Shown: positions 27,950 through 37,144, numbered from the stretch's first letter. The stretch is DNA of 64,000 bases from Clostridiales bacterium (GCA_015058155.1 SVCW01000004.1:16984-80983), one strand, 5' to 3'. Notes: generated by a model from the letters alone, not told the origin. Translations and numbers: made by a program.

Positions 27950-29284
27950 CTACCAGTAGTGGTACTGATTTCTCTTCCATACGAGGAGAACTACCGAAAC
28001 TACAAGCGCCATAAACTCTGCAACAATTACAGAGTACCAGATTCCGTCAACTCCGAACATAAGAGGAAGTGCAATTACTGCAATTACCTGGAATACGAGT
28101 GTACGGAGGAATGAGATAAGCGCTGATACGAAACCATTGTTGAGTGCTGTGAAGAATGATGATGCGTATGCTGCAAATCCCATGAAAATATAGCAAAGTA
28201 CATATGTACGGAATGCATGAATTGTAAATTCAAGAAGTGCCTGATCGTATCCGACGAAGATTGAGGCAAGGAGTGGTGCCGAAAGTTCAGCAAGTCCTAT
28301 AAGCACTGCTGCCGTAACAGCGATGAGTTTAAGGCTTCTCTTGAAAACATTCTGAAGTTCCTTGTGAGTTTCTGCGCCGTAATTGAACGAAACTACAGGT
28401 CCTACTCCGATAGCATATCCGAAGAATACACCTGCGAAAATGTAGCTTACATACATGATAACTCCGTATGCAGCAACTCCGTCTTCACCTGCATATGCGA
28501 GAAGCTGTGCATTGTAGAGCATACCGACAAGCGATGAAGAGATACTTCCTACCATTTCCGAAGCACCATTTGTCAGTGCCTTTACTACACCCTGGCCGTC
28601 CCAGACTGTCTTTCCAAGTCTCAAAAGGCTTGTATTTTTCTTACTCATGAAGAAGATTATAGGACCGAAACCGCCCACTACTTCTCCAAGGTTAGTTGCA
28701 AGTGCGGCACCAACAAGACCCCAGTCAAAGATTCCGATAAAGAGCCAGTCGAGTACCATGTTTGTAATTCCTGCGCCAAGTGTGAAATAGAAGCCGAGTT
28801 TAGGTCTTTCTGCTACTATTGTGAAACACTGGAAAAGCCACTGGAGTATGTAAGGTGGAAGCCCGATTATTACTACTCTTCCATAAAGAACACAGTCATC
28901 GAGCATCTGGCCTTCAGCTCCGAGAAATCTCGCAACCTGAGGCATGAATATAAAACCGATAGTTGTAAAAACCGTACCAACAATAAGCGCTAGCCATGTG
29001 AAAAGTGTGAAGAGGCTGTTTGCTTTTTCGTGATTGCCTTGTCCGAGATACTTTGCAACTAGTGCGCTACCTCCTGTACCGAACATATATCCGACAGTAC
29101 CCATAATCATGATGAATGGCATGATGAAGTTTACTGAAGCGAAGGCAGTCTTTCCTGCGTAGTTCGATACGAAGAACCCGTCAACTATATAATATAACGA
29201 TGAGAAAATCTGCATTCCTATTGTAGGAAGTGTAAATCTTATAAGTCTTGAATAATTAAAATGATCTGATAGCTGAATCTGCAT
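27950..29284 (-). CDS. MATE-family efflux transporter 2
   Basis: A 444-residue MATE protein, clearly divergent from its neighbour. The N-terminus (YSRLIRFTLPTIGMQIFSSLYYIVDGFFVSNYAG) and VVSFNYGAETHKELQNVFKRSLKL in the second half are typical. It starts 15 bases after the AI-2E-type permease gene and probably shares its transcript. The substrate is unknown. Confidence 0.93.
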   Translation of the reverse strand: MQIQLSDHFNYSRLIRFTLPTIGMQIFSSLYYIVDGFFVSNYAGKTAFASVNFIMPFIMIMGTVGYMFGTGGSALVAKYLGQGNHEKANSLFTLFTWLALIVGTVFTTIGFIFMPQVARFLGAEGQMLDDCVLYGRVVIIGLPPYILQWLFQCFTIVAERPKLGFYFTLGAGITNMVLDWLFIGIFDWGLVGAALATNLGEVVGGFGPIIFFMSKKNTSLLRLGKTVWDGQGVVKALTNGASEMVGSISSSLVGMLYNAQLLAYAGEDGVAAYGVIMYVSYIFAGVFFGYAIGVGPVVSFNYGAETHKELQNVFKRSLKLIAVTAAVLIGLAELSAPLLASIFVGYDQALLEFTIHAFRTYVLCYIFMGFAAYASSFFTALNNGFVSALISFLRTLVFQVIAVIALPLMFGVDGIWYSVIVAEFMALVVSVVLLVWKRNQYHYW

Positions 29285-29299
29285 ATGTTACCCCTGCTG

Positions 29300-30451
29300 C
29301 TATTCTTCCTTATTGGTTTTTGTACTTCGTTTGTGCCTCTTTGTTTCCTTTTCTTCTTCAGTAGGATCCTTTTCTATAGGCTTGTAAATTGTAATTGTTC
29401 CATTATCGTTCAGGTGCTTGAAAAGCGATAATGTAATCGGGAATCCGAAGAGTCCTAAGATACCGAACATATTTACACCGGCAAACATACTTGCGAGTGT
29501 GAGCACTGGATGAAGTCCGAGGTTTCCTCCAACAATCTTAGGCTCGAGAATATTTCTGATTACTGTTACGATAAGGTATACGCAGAGAAGCGCAAGTGCA
29601 CGTCCGAATCTTCCCTGAATAACTGAAATAATAACCCAAGGAAGCATGATTCCGCCTGTTCCGAGCACAGGAAGGATGTCGAAAATTGAAATACAGAATG
29701 CAGTCACAATAGGATTTCTGATTCCTACAATACTAAGCCCGATTGAAAGTTCACAGAATGTGATTGACATGATAAGTATGTATGATCTGATAACAATAAG
29801 GAGAGTATGGAAGATAAAGTATTCCACCTGCCCTACGATGTTTCTTGCTCTTTCGCCGAACTGGTTCAAAAGGAATCCGTAAACCTTGTTGTAATCGATG
29901 TTGAGGAAGAACGTCGAAATAATCATAACGATAATATTGATGATTGTTCCCGGAACCTTAACAACAAGACCTGTCAGGAATCCTACAAGCGTCATTGAAA
30001 GGTTTGAAACCATAGTTCCAAGTGATTCAAAAAGCTTCGCTTCCATATCTTCCATAAGAGCTGCGAATTCAGGCGTTGAATGTTTTCCTATCTTTTCAAT
30101 ACTGTCGAGAAGAAGCTGAATATCAGGCTCAAGTACATTTGCATAGAAGTTTGGAAGTCCGTTTACGAGCTTGATTCCTACTTCAACAAGTCCCCAGCTG
30201 ATAAGCGCTATGAGACCGGCAAGCACAAGATAAAAACTGATTACAAAAATAAGTGCTGATGCATTTCTCGGAAGCTTTGTTTTTCTGCTGAACCAGTTTA
30301 TAGGGCGGTTCAGGAAATATGCAAACACTACCGCAAGCGCAAAAGGCGCAAGTACAGGAAGTGCATATTTCATTGCTGCATACACGAGTATTGCAATTAT
30401 AAGAAAATATGTAAAGTTGATTATAAATTTTCTTCTGTTTTCTGTCTGCAT
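29300..30451 (-). CDS. AI-2E/PerM-family membrane protein
   Basis: A 383-residue permease-like protein with about seven or eight helices, a periplasmic-type helical loop (about 90-145) and a charged C-terminal tail. The segment DILPVLGTGGIMLPWVIISVIQG and LEPKIVGGNLGLHPVLTLASMFAG are hallmarks of the AI-2E transporter family. Members move various small molecules, some acting as Na+/H+ antiporters. It is the first gene of a transcript with the second MATE gene. Confidence 0.9.
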   Translation of the reverse strand: MQTENRRKFIINFTYFLIIAILVYAAMKYALPVLAPFALAVVFAYFLNRPINWFSRKTKLPRNASALIFVISFYLVLAGLIALISWGLVEVGIKLVNGLPNFYANVLEPDIQLLLDSIEKIGKHSTPEFAALMEDMEAKLFESLGTMVSNLSMTLVGFLTGLVVKVPGTIINIIVMIISTFFLNIDYNKVYGFLLNQFGERARNIVGQVEYFIFHTLLIVIRSYILIMSITFCELSIGLSIVGIRNPIVTAFCISIFDILPVLGTGGIMLPWVIISVIQGRFGRALALLCVYLIVTVIRNILEPKIVGGNLGLHPVLTLASMFAGVNMFGILGLFGFPITLSLFKHLNDNGTITIYKPIEKDPTEEEKETKRHKRSTKTNKEE

Positions 30452-30610
30452 TGTTCCCTCTCTTTTAGCCAGAACTTTGTATTCCGAGGCTTTGTCCTAC
30501 CAAAAACCCTTACTCTTAATTGTAAATTTTTTGTGCATTATAGTCAACAGTAAATACCCCTTTTTCACAAGATAAAAACGCTCTGATGTTTCTTTTTTGC
30601 TTATCTTGCA

Positions 30611-30639
30611 TTGACTTAAAAATTGTACTGGAGTATAAT
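30611..30639 (+). promoter_or_regulatory. Promoter of the gtrA-tetR-aldolase operon
   Basis: TTGACT (30611-30616), 17 bases and TATAAT (30634-30639). The first of two repressor-like palindromes covers the spacer and -10 box. Confidence 0.8.
30624..30637. promoter_or_regulatory. TetR-type operator 1
   Basis: TGTACTGGAGTATA, an imperfect palindrome between the -35 and -10 boxes. It matches operator 2 in 12 of 14 positions. Confidence 0.65.
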
Positions 30640-30653
30640 TTTAATTGTAAAAT

Positions 30654-30667
30654 TGTACTTGAGTACA
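30654..30667. promoter_or_regulatory. TetR-type operator 2
   Basis: TGTACTTGAGTACA, a near-perfect palindrome placed exactly 30 bases from operator 1, so both face the same side of the helix. The tetR gene of the operon is the likely binder. Confidence 0.7.
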
Positions 30668-30708
30668 TTTTTATTTTTTATATCTTATCCAATAATCAGG
30701 AGGGTTTT

Positions 30709-31185
30709 ATGTCAGAAGAAAAAAAGCAGGGTGCTCAGAAATTATCAGCCAAAGAAAACACGCAGCACGCAGTGTTGTTCTTCATCTTCTCAAATTCAGC
30801 AGGAATTATCCAGTTCCTCGTATTCTCACTCTGTAAGGAAATTTTTAAACTTACTTACATGCCATCATACTTGTCAGCACTCACTGCTTCAGTAGTCTGG
30901 AACTTTACATTGAACAGAGAATTCACATTCAAATCAGCGGCAAACGTTCCTGTTGCCATGTTCAAGATTTTCCTTTTCTACTGTGTATTCACACCACTTT
31001 CAACATGGTGGGGAACAGCACTTTCAAACCTCGGTTGGAACGAATATCTCGTCCTTGCACTTACAATGTGCATAAACCTCACATCAGAGTTCCTTTACTA
31101 CCGTTTCGTAGTATTCAGAAATTCAATCAACACAAACAAGCGTGCCGAAAAGAAAGCAAAGAAAAACGCAGAAAAGAACGCTTAA
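30709..31185 (+). CDS. GtrA-like small membrane protein
   Basis: A 158-residue protein with four membrane helices between a lysine-rich N-terminus and a lysine-rich C-terminal tail. The motif ASVVWNFTLNREFTF is the signature of GtrA/DPMS-like proteins, which are thought to flip lipid-linked sugars. The ATG at 30709 follows CAGGAGGG. It is the first gene of the operon, before tetR, and is odd in a sugar-catabolic setting; it could transport a substrate or act at the envelope. Confidence 0.82.
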   Translation: MSEEKKQGAQKLSAKENTQHAVLFFIFSNSAGIIQFLVFSLCKEIFKLTYMPSYLSALTASVVWNFTLNREFTFKSAANVPVAMFKIFLFYCVFTPLSTWWGTALSNLGWNEYLVLALTMCINLTSEFLYYRFVVFRNSINTNKRAEKKAKKNAEKNA

Positions 31186-31213
31186 TTTCTGACATAACAG
31201 AGAGGCATATATA

Positions 31214-31759
31214 ATGAAAAAACTATCAAAGCGTGAAAGAACACGTATCACCGTAATGCACGCAGCAAAAGGGTTATTTGAAAAGCACGGTCTTGATAAC
31301 GTCACATTTCATGATATTGCAGAGGCTTCAGGTGTTTGCAGAACAACAGTCTTCAATCACTTTTCCGATACAAACGAACTCATGATTGCTCTTACAGAGC
31401 AGGAAGTTTGCGAAACACTGAGCTACGTATCAGAATCAGATTTCAGAGGTATCGAAATCGCCGGAAAGACTTTTGAAAAACTTATCGAAGATGCAAGTCT
31501 CTACCCTGTTCTTACAGGAAAACTAATAAACAACGCAATCCTCACAGGCGGGGATGACAACCCGGTTCGTAAAATTGAGGAACTCGTGCTTACAGGCCTT
31601 AAAGAAACATATCCGGAAGAAGAGGCAAAAAAGCTTTTCCTTCTTATAAGCGGTGCATATTACGGCCTAATCAATCATTACCACGTGAACAATAAATCAT
31701 TTGATGCAGAAGAAATGAAGAAAGAATTCAGAGATCTGCTATCAGTAATATTAAAATAG
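31214..31759 (+). CDS. TetR/AcrR-family regulator
   Basis: A 181-residue repressor. The N-terminal DNA-binding domain (about 8-55) has the usual AAKGLFEKHGLDNVTFHDIAEASGVCRTTVFNHF segment. The C-terminal ligand domain is short and unclassified. It lies inside the operon behind the twin operators, so autoregulation is likely. The inducer is probably a metabolite of the downstream enzymes, by inference. Confidence 0.9.
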   Translation: MKKLSKRERTRITVMHAAKGLFEKHGLDNVTFHDIAEASGVCRTTVFNHFSDTNELMIALTEQEVCETLSYVSESDFRGIEIAGKTFEKLIEDASLYPVLTGKLINNAILTGGDDNPVRKIEELVLTGLKETYPEEEAKKLFLLISGAYYGLINHYHVNNKSFDAEEMKKEFRDLLSVILK

Positions 31760-31790
31760 TATTTAGCAATACAATCAGGAGGAAATTATT

Positions 31791-33290
31791 ATGAATAATT
31801 GCGGAATCAGCAGATGGGAAGACCCGAAAGACATAAACGCAAGATTAAACAAACTCGTTTCCGAACCGATCTGGGAAGTAAACGACGACTACTATGAAAA
31901 CGAAATCCTTAAATACTTCGACGAAAAGTGCAAGACTTCAAAGGCAATTTTTGACGAAGCCAAGAACTATATTCCAGGCGGAGTTCAGCACAACCTCGCC
32001 TTCAACGTACCATTCCCTCTTGCATTTTCAAAGGCAGACGGAGCTTATCTCTATGACGAAGACGGTAACCAGTACATCGACTTCCTTCAGGCAGGCGGAC
32101 CTACAATCCTCGGTAGCAACTACGCTCCTGTAAGAGATAAAGTAATGGAACTCCTTCAGACTTGCGGTCCTGTAACAGGACTTCTCCACGAAGCAGAGCT
32201 CCTCATCGCAAAGGAAATCAACAAGCACATGCCAAACGTTGAAATGTTCCGTATGCTCGGTTCAGGTACAGAATCAGCAATGGCAGCTCTCCGTATCGCA
32301 AGAATCGCAACAGGAAACAAGCGCGTTATCAAGATCGGCGGAGCTTATCACGGATGGTCAGATCAGCTCGTTTATGGTCTCAAGGTTCCAGGAAGCCGTG
32401 CACTCCTTGAATCACACGGAATCACAAGCGGAGCATACAAGAGAACTGACGAAGTAAGAGCAAACGACCTCGATATGCTCGAAAAGATGCTTAAGAAAAA
32501 CAAACACAGAGGCGGCACAGCAGCAGTAATCGTAGAACCTGTAGGTCCTGAATCAGGATCACGTCCTGTAGCTTACGAATACAACAAGGGCGTAAGAGCA
32601 CTCTGTGACAAGTACGGCGCTCTCATGATTTTTGACGAAGTAGTAACAGGTTTCCGTGTTGCACTCTCAGGCGCACAGGGCTACTTCGATATCGTTCCTG
32701 ACCTTACAATCTTCGGTAAGATCGTTGCAGGCGGATATCCGGGAGCTGGCGGAGTTGGCGGCAAGACGGAATACGTACAGCTCATGGCTGCAGGTCTTGC
32801 AACAGGCAAGCACAGAGCTTATGTAGGCGGTACACTCGCTGCAAACCCTATGTCAGCACTCGCAGGCTACACAGCAATTCAGGAAATCGCAAGAACTAAT
32901 GCATGCGAAATCGCAGGACGTGCAGGTGACAGACTTACAGACGGTCTCCAGATGCTCCTCGACAAGTACGGACTTCCATTTGCATGTTACAACCAGGGCT
33001 CAATCGTTCACCTTGAATGTACAGGTGCAATGCACTTCGACTTCTCATCAATGAACTTCCTCAAGTCAGCAACAGGTCTTTTAAAGAACAAGGACATGAT
33101 GTATGCCCGTAAGGATTCAATGGAAAGAATGGGTGCAGCTTACATGGCAAACGGCCTTGTAACACTCGCCGGCTCAAGACTCTACACTTCAATGGCAGAT
33201 ACTGACGAAGTAATCGACGAAGCACTTAACAGATTCGAAAACGTATTCAAGCACGTAGTAAGAACTGAAAAGTGCATGCCTGGTAAATAA
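31791..33290 (+). CDS. Class III PLP aminotransferase, GSA-aminomutase-like
   Basis: A 499-residue fold-type I enzyme of the class III aminotransferase family. The PLP lysine is Lys310 in LTIFGKIVAGGYPGAG, with Asp282-Glu283 in IFDEVVTGFR and GSGTESAMAALRIAR (158-172) binding the cofactor phosphate. It resembles glutamate-1-semialdehyde aminomutase but is about 70 residues longer, with an N-terminal extension and no haem genes nearby. A role on an amino sugar or amino alcohol that feeds the kinase and aldolase is possible; this is inference. AGGAGG precedes the ATG. Confidence 0.82.
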   Translation: MNNCGISRWEDPKDINARLNKLVSEPIWEVNDDYYENEILKYFDEKCKTSKAIFDEAKNYIPGGVQHNLAFNVPFPLAFSKADGAYLYDEDGNQYIDFLQAGGPTILGSNYAPVRDKVMELLQTCGPVTGLLHEAELLIAKEINKHMPNVEMFRMLGSGTESAMAALRIARIATGNKRVIKIGGAYHGWSDQLVYGLKVPGSRALLESHGITSGAYKRTDEVRANDLDMLEKMLKKNKHRGGTAAVIVEPVGPESGSRPVAYEYNKGVRALCDKYGALMIFDEVVTGFRVALSGAQGYFDIVPDLTIFGKIVAGGYPGAGGVGGKTEYVQLMAAGLATGKHRAYVGGTLAANPMSALAGYTAIQEIARTNACEIAGRAGDRLTDGLQMLLDKYGLPFACYNQGSIVHLECTGAMHFDFSSMNFLKSATGLLKNKDMMYARKDSMERMGAAYMANGLVTLAGSRLYTSMADTDEVIDEALNRFENVFKHVVRTEKCMPGK

Positions 33291-33332
33291 AATAGTGAAA
33301 GTGTTTGTGGCTGTATCGCCACAGGAGGAAAT

Positions 33333-34865
33333 ATGGAAAAGTATATTATTTCACACGACATGGGAACAAGCTCAGACAAAGCAGTTCTCGTAGACTACAA
33401 CGGAAAAATCGCAGCAACATCTGTAGAACCTTATCCTACATATTATCCTAATCCGGCATGGGTTGAACAGGATCCTATGGACTACTTCAACGCAGTCTGC
33501 AAAACTTCATCGGATCTCGTTAAGAAGACAGGTATCGATCCGTCGCAGGTTTCAGGAATCATCTTCTCAACTCAGGCACAGGGCGTAATTCCTGTATCAG
33601 AAGCAGGCGAAGTACTCTACAACAACATCACATGGGTAGACGGACGTGCCGAAAAGCAGGCACAGAAGATAATGGGCAAAGTCGGCGGCAAGAAGATCTT
33701 CACACTCCTTGCAGGAACTCCTATCATGGGAAAAGACTGCATCGCAAAGATCATCTGGCTTAAGGAAGAAAGACCGGAAATCTACAACAACGCATATAAA
33801 ATTCTCGATGTAAACGGTTTCCTTAAGTACAAGCTCACAGGAAGAATGGTAGCTGAACTTTCAGGTGCTAACGGATACGGATTTGACCTCAAGAAAAAGG
33901 ACTGGATGAGCGTACTTAAATATGCCGGTCTCGATATGAAGAAACTCCCTGAACTCGTACTCAGTACTGATATCGTAGGAGGCCTTACTGACGAAGCCGC
34001 AGCTCTCATGGGTCTCGCACCTGGCACACCTGTACTCGGCGGCTGTGATGACGTGCCTGCAGCAGCAGTAGGATCGGGAATGTGCGGAGACGGTGATGTA
34101 CACATCTACCTCGGAACTTCAGCGTGGGTATGCGTAACAACTGCAACTAAGGACAAGTTCATAAACGGTGCAGCTGCTATCCAGAGTGCAGATAAAGATA
34201 TGAACCTCATCGCAGGTATCACAGAATCAGCCGGCGCAAACATCCAGTGGCTCCAGGACAACTTCTTCAAGCGTGAAAAAGAAGAACTCGGCGATGGCAT
34301 CTTCGCATACATGAACAATGTAATCAAACACATCCCGCCTGGATCAGATCACCTCGTATGCACACCTTGGATGCTCGGCGAAAGATGCCCGGTATCATCA
34401 ACTACAACACGTTCAACCCTCTTCAACATCGACATGACTCATACAAGAGAACACCTTATGAAGGCTCTTTACGAAGGTATCGGCTATAACCTCAGATGGA
34501 TCATGGAAAACCTTGAAAAGGATTACGGTTTTGATATGAGCAATATCAGAATCATCGGCGGCGGCGCACTTAATGACGGCTGGATGCAGATGATTGCTGA
34601 CATGTCAGGAAGAACAATCTCAGTTGTAAAAGACCCTAGAAACGCAGGTGCAGTAGGAGCAGCCATCATAGCTCTCATCGGCCTTGGCGAACTCCCTGGT
34701 TTTGCATCAGCAAAAGATTTCGTAGAAGTCGATTCAGTTTATACTCCAAATCCTGAAAACAAGAAAATCTACGACGAACTCTTCGAAGACTACAAGAACA
34801 TTTACAGCGGCCTCAAGAAAGCATACGACAAGGCTAACGGCAGAAGATTCACAGGAGAAATGTAA
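33333..34865 (+). CDS. FGGY-family carbohydrate kinase (xylulokinase-like)
   Basis: A 510-residue kinase with two actin-like domains. The N-terminal DMGTSSDKAVLVD is the first ATPase motif. The catalytic aspartate should lie in LGGCDDVPAAAVGSGM, and IRIIGGGALNDGWMQMIADM is the second FGGY signature. Substrates in this family are pentuloses and polyols. Between an aminotransferase and a class II aldolase it probably makes the phosphorylated aldolase substrate. It ends 2 bases before the aldolase gene. Confidence 0.88.
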   Translation: MEKYIISHDMGTSSDKAVLVDYNGKIAATSVEPYPTYYPNPAWVEQDPMDYFNAVCKTSSDLVKKTGIDPSQVSGIIFSTQAQGVIPVSEAGEVLYNNITWVDGRAEKQAQKIMGKVGGKKIFTLLAGTPIMGKDCIAKIIWLKEERPEIYNNAYKILDVNGFLKYKLTGRMVAELSGANGYGFDLKKKDWMSVLKYAGLDMKKLPELVLSTDIVGGLTDEAAALMGLAPGTPVLGGCDDVPAAAVGSGMCGDGDVHIYLGTSAWVCVTTATKDKFINGAAAIQSADKDMNLIAGITESAGANIQWLQDNFFKREKEELGDGIFAYMNNVIKHIPPGSDHLVCTPWMLGERCPVSSTTTRSTLFNIDMTHTREHLMKALYEGIGYNLRWIMENLEKDYGFDMSNIRIIGGGALNDGWMQMIADMSGRTISVVKDPRNAGAVGAAIIALIGLGELPGFASAKDFVEVDSVYTPNPENKKIYDELFEDYKNIYSGLKKAYDKANGRRFTGEM

Positions 34866-34867
34866 AA

Positions 34868-36007
34868 ATGCAGAAAGCATATGAACTTATAAAAAAATAC
34901 GGAATGCTCATGGCAGAGCAGGAATACTCAGTCGGAGACGCAAAACTCTTTATCGAAACTGAAACAGGAGTATACTCAACAAAGCCCGGCACTGACTTTG
35001 CAGATATCAATGAATCTGACATCCAGAAAGAAGAAATGGCGAAACTCCCTATGTCCGATAAAGGGCTCAAGGCGATGGTTTATTCACAGACTCCATACTG
35101 CATGGAATGCCTTAAAGTCGGACGCAACTTCAAGCCTTCGGTAGACGACATGGCTCAGATCATCGGTCCTGAAACAGCAAGTTTTGAAAAGGCAGGCTAC
35201 GTTATCACACGCGGCCGCACACTCTTCGAAGCAATCACAGCAATGACAGTTCTCGAAAAATCAGCAGAAATCACTGTACTTGCTGACAGAATCGGAGGAG
35301 CGAAACCCCTCAACTCACTTGAAGCAAAGCTCATGAGATTTGTCTACAAGAAGAAGTACTCAAAATCAGAAGCGACAGCCAAGGCTGACGAAATGAGCGG
35401 CGATAAAGCAGAAGATACACTTCCTGTAAGAGTAGCCGCTGACCCGCGCGAACAGTACTTAAGAGAAATGCTCGTTGACTACGGCAAGAAGCTCGTGCAG
35501 ACAGGCCTCGTACAGGGTACATGGGGTAATCTCTCAGTAAGACTTGACGACACATACATGATCGTTACTCCGTCAGGACTCGACTACATGAGACTCACAC
35601 CCGCTGACATGGTTAAGGTAAATATCGAATCACTCGAATACGAAGGCGACCTCAAACCAACATCAGAAAAAGGACTCCATGCAGAAGTCTATAAGATGCG
35701 TCCCGATATCGGAAGCGTCATCCATACACATTCAAAGTTCTGCTCAGTATTTGCTGCATCAGAAAGGGATATGCCAATCACCCTTGAAGGCGCTAAGGAA
35801 GTTTTCGGCGAAAAGGTCAAGCTTGCCGGCTATGCTCTCCCCGGAACTAAAAAGCTCATGAAAAACACAAGCCTCGCCCTCGGAGATAACTTCGGTGCAA
35901 TCATGAGTCATCACGGAATGCTCGCCGCAGGAGCTGACATCGAAACAGCATTCGCAAACTGCCATCTTCTCGAAGAAAACGGCAAATCATACCTCGGCGT
36001 AAAATAA
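34868..36007 (+). CDS. Two-domain class II aldolase with degenerate N-half
   Basis: A 379-residue protein, about 1.7 times the usual length. Residues about 197-379 are a class II aldolase/adducin domain with Glu273, the HTH zinc ligands at 286-288 and a further His at 348-349, as in fuculose- or rhamnulose-phosphate aldolases. Residues 1-165 appear to be a second copy: VGDAKLFIETETGVYSTKPGTDF aligns with WGNLSVRLDDTYMIVTPSGLDY, but the zinc histidines are missing (GLKAMVY for GLHAEVY, TRGRTL for HHGML). It is the last gene of the operon and ends at a bidirectional terminator. The product is probably DHAP plus an aldehyde, by family inference. Confidence 0.82.
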   Translation: MQKAYELIKKYGMLMAEQEYSVGDAKLFIETETGVYSTKPGTDFADINESDIQKEEMAKLPMSDKGLKAMVYSQTPYCMECLKVGRNFKPSVDDMAQIIGPETASFEKAGYVITRGRTLFEAITAMTVLEKSAEITVLADRIGGAKPLNSLEAKLMRFVYKKKYSKSEATAKADEMSGDKAEDTLPVRVAADPREQYLREMLVDYGKKLVQTGLVQGTWGNLSVRLDDTYMIVTPSGLDYMRLTPADMVKVNIESLEYEGDLKPTSEKGLHAEVYKMRPDIGSVIHTHSKFCSVFAASERDMPITLEGAKEVFGEKVKLAGYALPGTKKLMKNTSLALGDNFGAIMSHHGMLAAGADIETAFANCHLLEENGKSYLGVK

Positions 36008-36015
36008 GCACTATA

Positions 36016-36045
36016 AAACCTCCCGCAAATCCAAACGGGAGGTTT
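36016..36045. terminator. Bidirectional terminator after the aldolase gene
   Basis: AAACCTCCCG (36016-36025) pairs with CGGGAGGTTT (36036-36045), with T residues after it on the plus strand. It separates convergent genes. Confidence 0.85.
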
Positions 36046-36052
36046 CTTATTT

Positions 36053-36955
36053 TTACAATGATTCTATTTCTTCGATTGAAAGACCAGTCAGCTTGGAAAT
36101 CAAACCAGCATCCATCCCTTCACATTTCATAGCACGAGCTATACTATTCTTCTCTTTTGCTCGTCCTTCTGCTCGTCCTTCTGCTCGTCCTTCTTCAAGG
36201 CCTTCCTCTCTCGCCTCTTTTCTTGCAGCTGCCGCCTCCATTTCAAACATCCACTCAGAATGCTTGCGTGCCCATTCATGCTCTTCCTGAGTAACTTCTC
36301 TGAATCTTTTCTCTGTCAAACGAATGACCTCCCCTCCGGATTCAATAAGTTTCCTGACGTAATCATTCATACTTTCATCTCCGGCAAATCTCAGATATGC
36401 ACATAACCTTTCAAACTCATTCATTTTATCCGGTTCCAAGACTTCAACTTTCATAAGTTCTATAAAATGAATTTCCGAAGCATTGCTGAGTTCATGACCA
36501 GTATCATTGCGATACGTAAAAACTGAATGATATCTTTCTTCATCAGGAAAAAGAATCCCATTATGTATAAAATTAATCATAATCGTTTTCTTGATTGTAT
36601 CATACTTTTCTCCCTTTTGCACCGCATTTCTCAGCAGCCCAGCCTGATAAAACACACTTCTTTCACGATAATCTTTCAGATTTCTAACCTGCATTTCAAT
36701 ATCGATATATTCTTTATTAGCAGTCTCTACTTTGATATCCATAACCACAGATTTCTTCTCATCAGGCATATCTGCCATCACAAACGGATCATGATAAGTC
36801 AATCCTGTTATCGGATTATCATCCCTGTCCAACACAACATTAAGAAGGGCAATCAGCGCCTCCCTGCAGTCGTCCCTGTCCTGACCATATACAGCTCTGA
36901 AATACATGTCATTGGTAAGCGCCATTCTTTTTTCTGTAGTTCGTCCTTTACCCAT
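36053..36955 (-). CDS. Rpn/YhgA-like PD-(D/E)XK nuclease-family protein
   Basis: A 300-residue protein of the Rpn (recombination-promoting nuclease) group, often labelled transposase-associated. The N-terminal part has NDMYFRAVYG, then DIKVETANKEYIDIEMQVRNLKDYRERSVFYQAGLL, where Asp and the E-x-Q pair form the nuclease core. Near residue 255 there is a short repeat EGRAEGRAEGRA, a coiled, highly charged linker typical of the family. Related genes are usually multicopy in Clostridia. The start is preceded by AAGGAG. Confidence 0.85.
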   Translation of the reverse strand: MGKGRTTEKRMALTNDMYFRAVYGQDRDDCREALIALLNVVLDRDDNPITGLTYHDPFVMADMPDEKKSVVMDIKVETANKEYIDIEMQVRNLKDYRERSVFYQAGLLRNAVQKGEKYDTIKKTIMINFIHNGILFPDEERYHSVFTYRNDTGHELSNASEIHFIELMKVEVLEPDKMNEFERLCAYLRFAGDESMNDYVRKLIESGGEVIRLTEKRFREVTQEEHEWARKHSEWMFEMEAAAARKEAREEGLEEGRAEGRAEGRAKEKNSIARAMKCEGMDAGLISKLTGLSIEEIESL

Positions 36956-37045
36956 TAACCTTCTCCTTTATCATCCCGGTATTGCTCTTTTGAAGCCTTT
37001 GACAGCACAATACAACACAAAAATGAATAAGTAAATACCCTTTCT

Positions 37046-37093
37046 TTCGAACTGTAAAACAACGTTTTTTTATTGTATTTTTACAGTCTCGAA
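37046..37093. repeat. Long imperfect palindrome upstream of the Rpn-like gene
   Basis: TTCGAACTGTAAAACAA (37046-37062) faces TTG...TTTTACAGT...TCGAA (37073-37093) around a T-rich loop. It could be a regulatory hairpin, a binding site or a remnant of a mobile element; no transposase end is recognisable. Confidence 0.45.
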
Positions 37094-37110
37094 CGGAAAA
37101 TGGCAAAGAA

Positions 37111-37137
37111 AAGGAGCGACTAATTTAATCGCTCCTT
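37111..37137 (-). terminator. Terminator of the secreted-protein island
   Basis: AAGGAGCGA (37111-37119) pairs with TCGCTCCTT (37129-37137), followed on the minus strand by TTCTTTGCC. Confidence 0.7.
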
Positions 37138-37144
37138 ACCATCA

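Noticed and set aside
31791..33290. Haem biosynthesis hemL
   Set aside because: It resembles glutamate-1-semialdehyde aminomutase but is longer, lies in a TetR-controlled catabolic operon, and no other haem gene is near.
36140..36200. Short repeat in the Rpn-like gene as a regulatory element
   Set aside because: It is an in-frame GRAE coding repeat in a charged linker, usual for this family.
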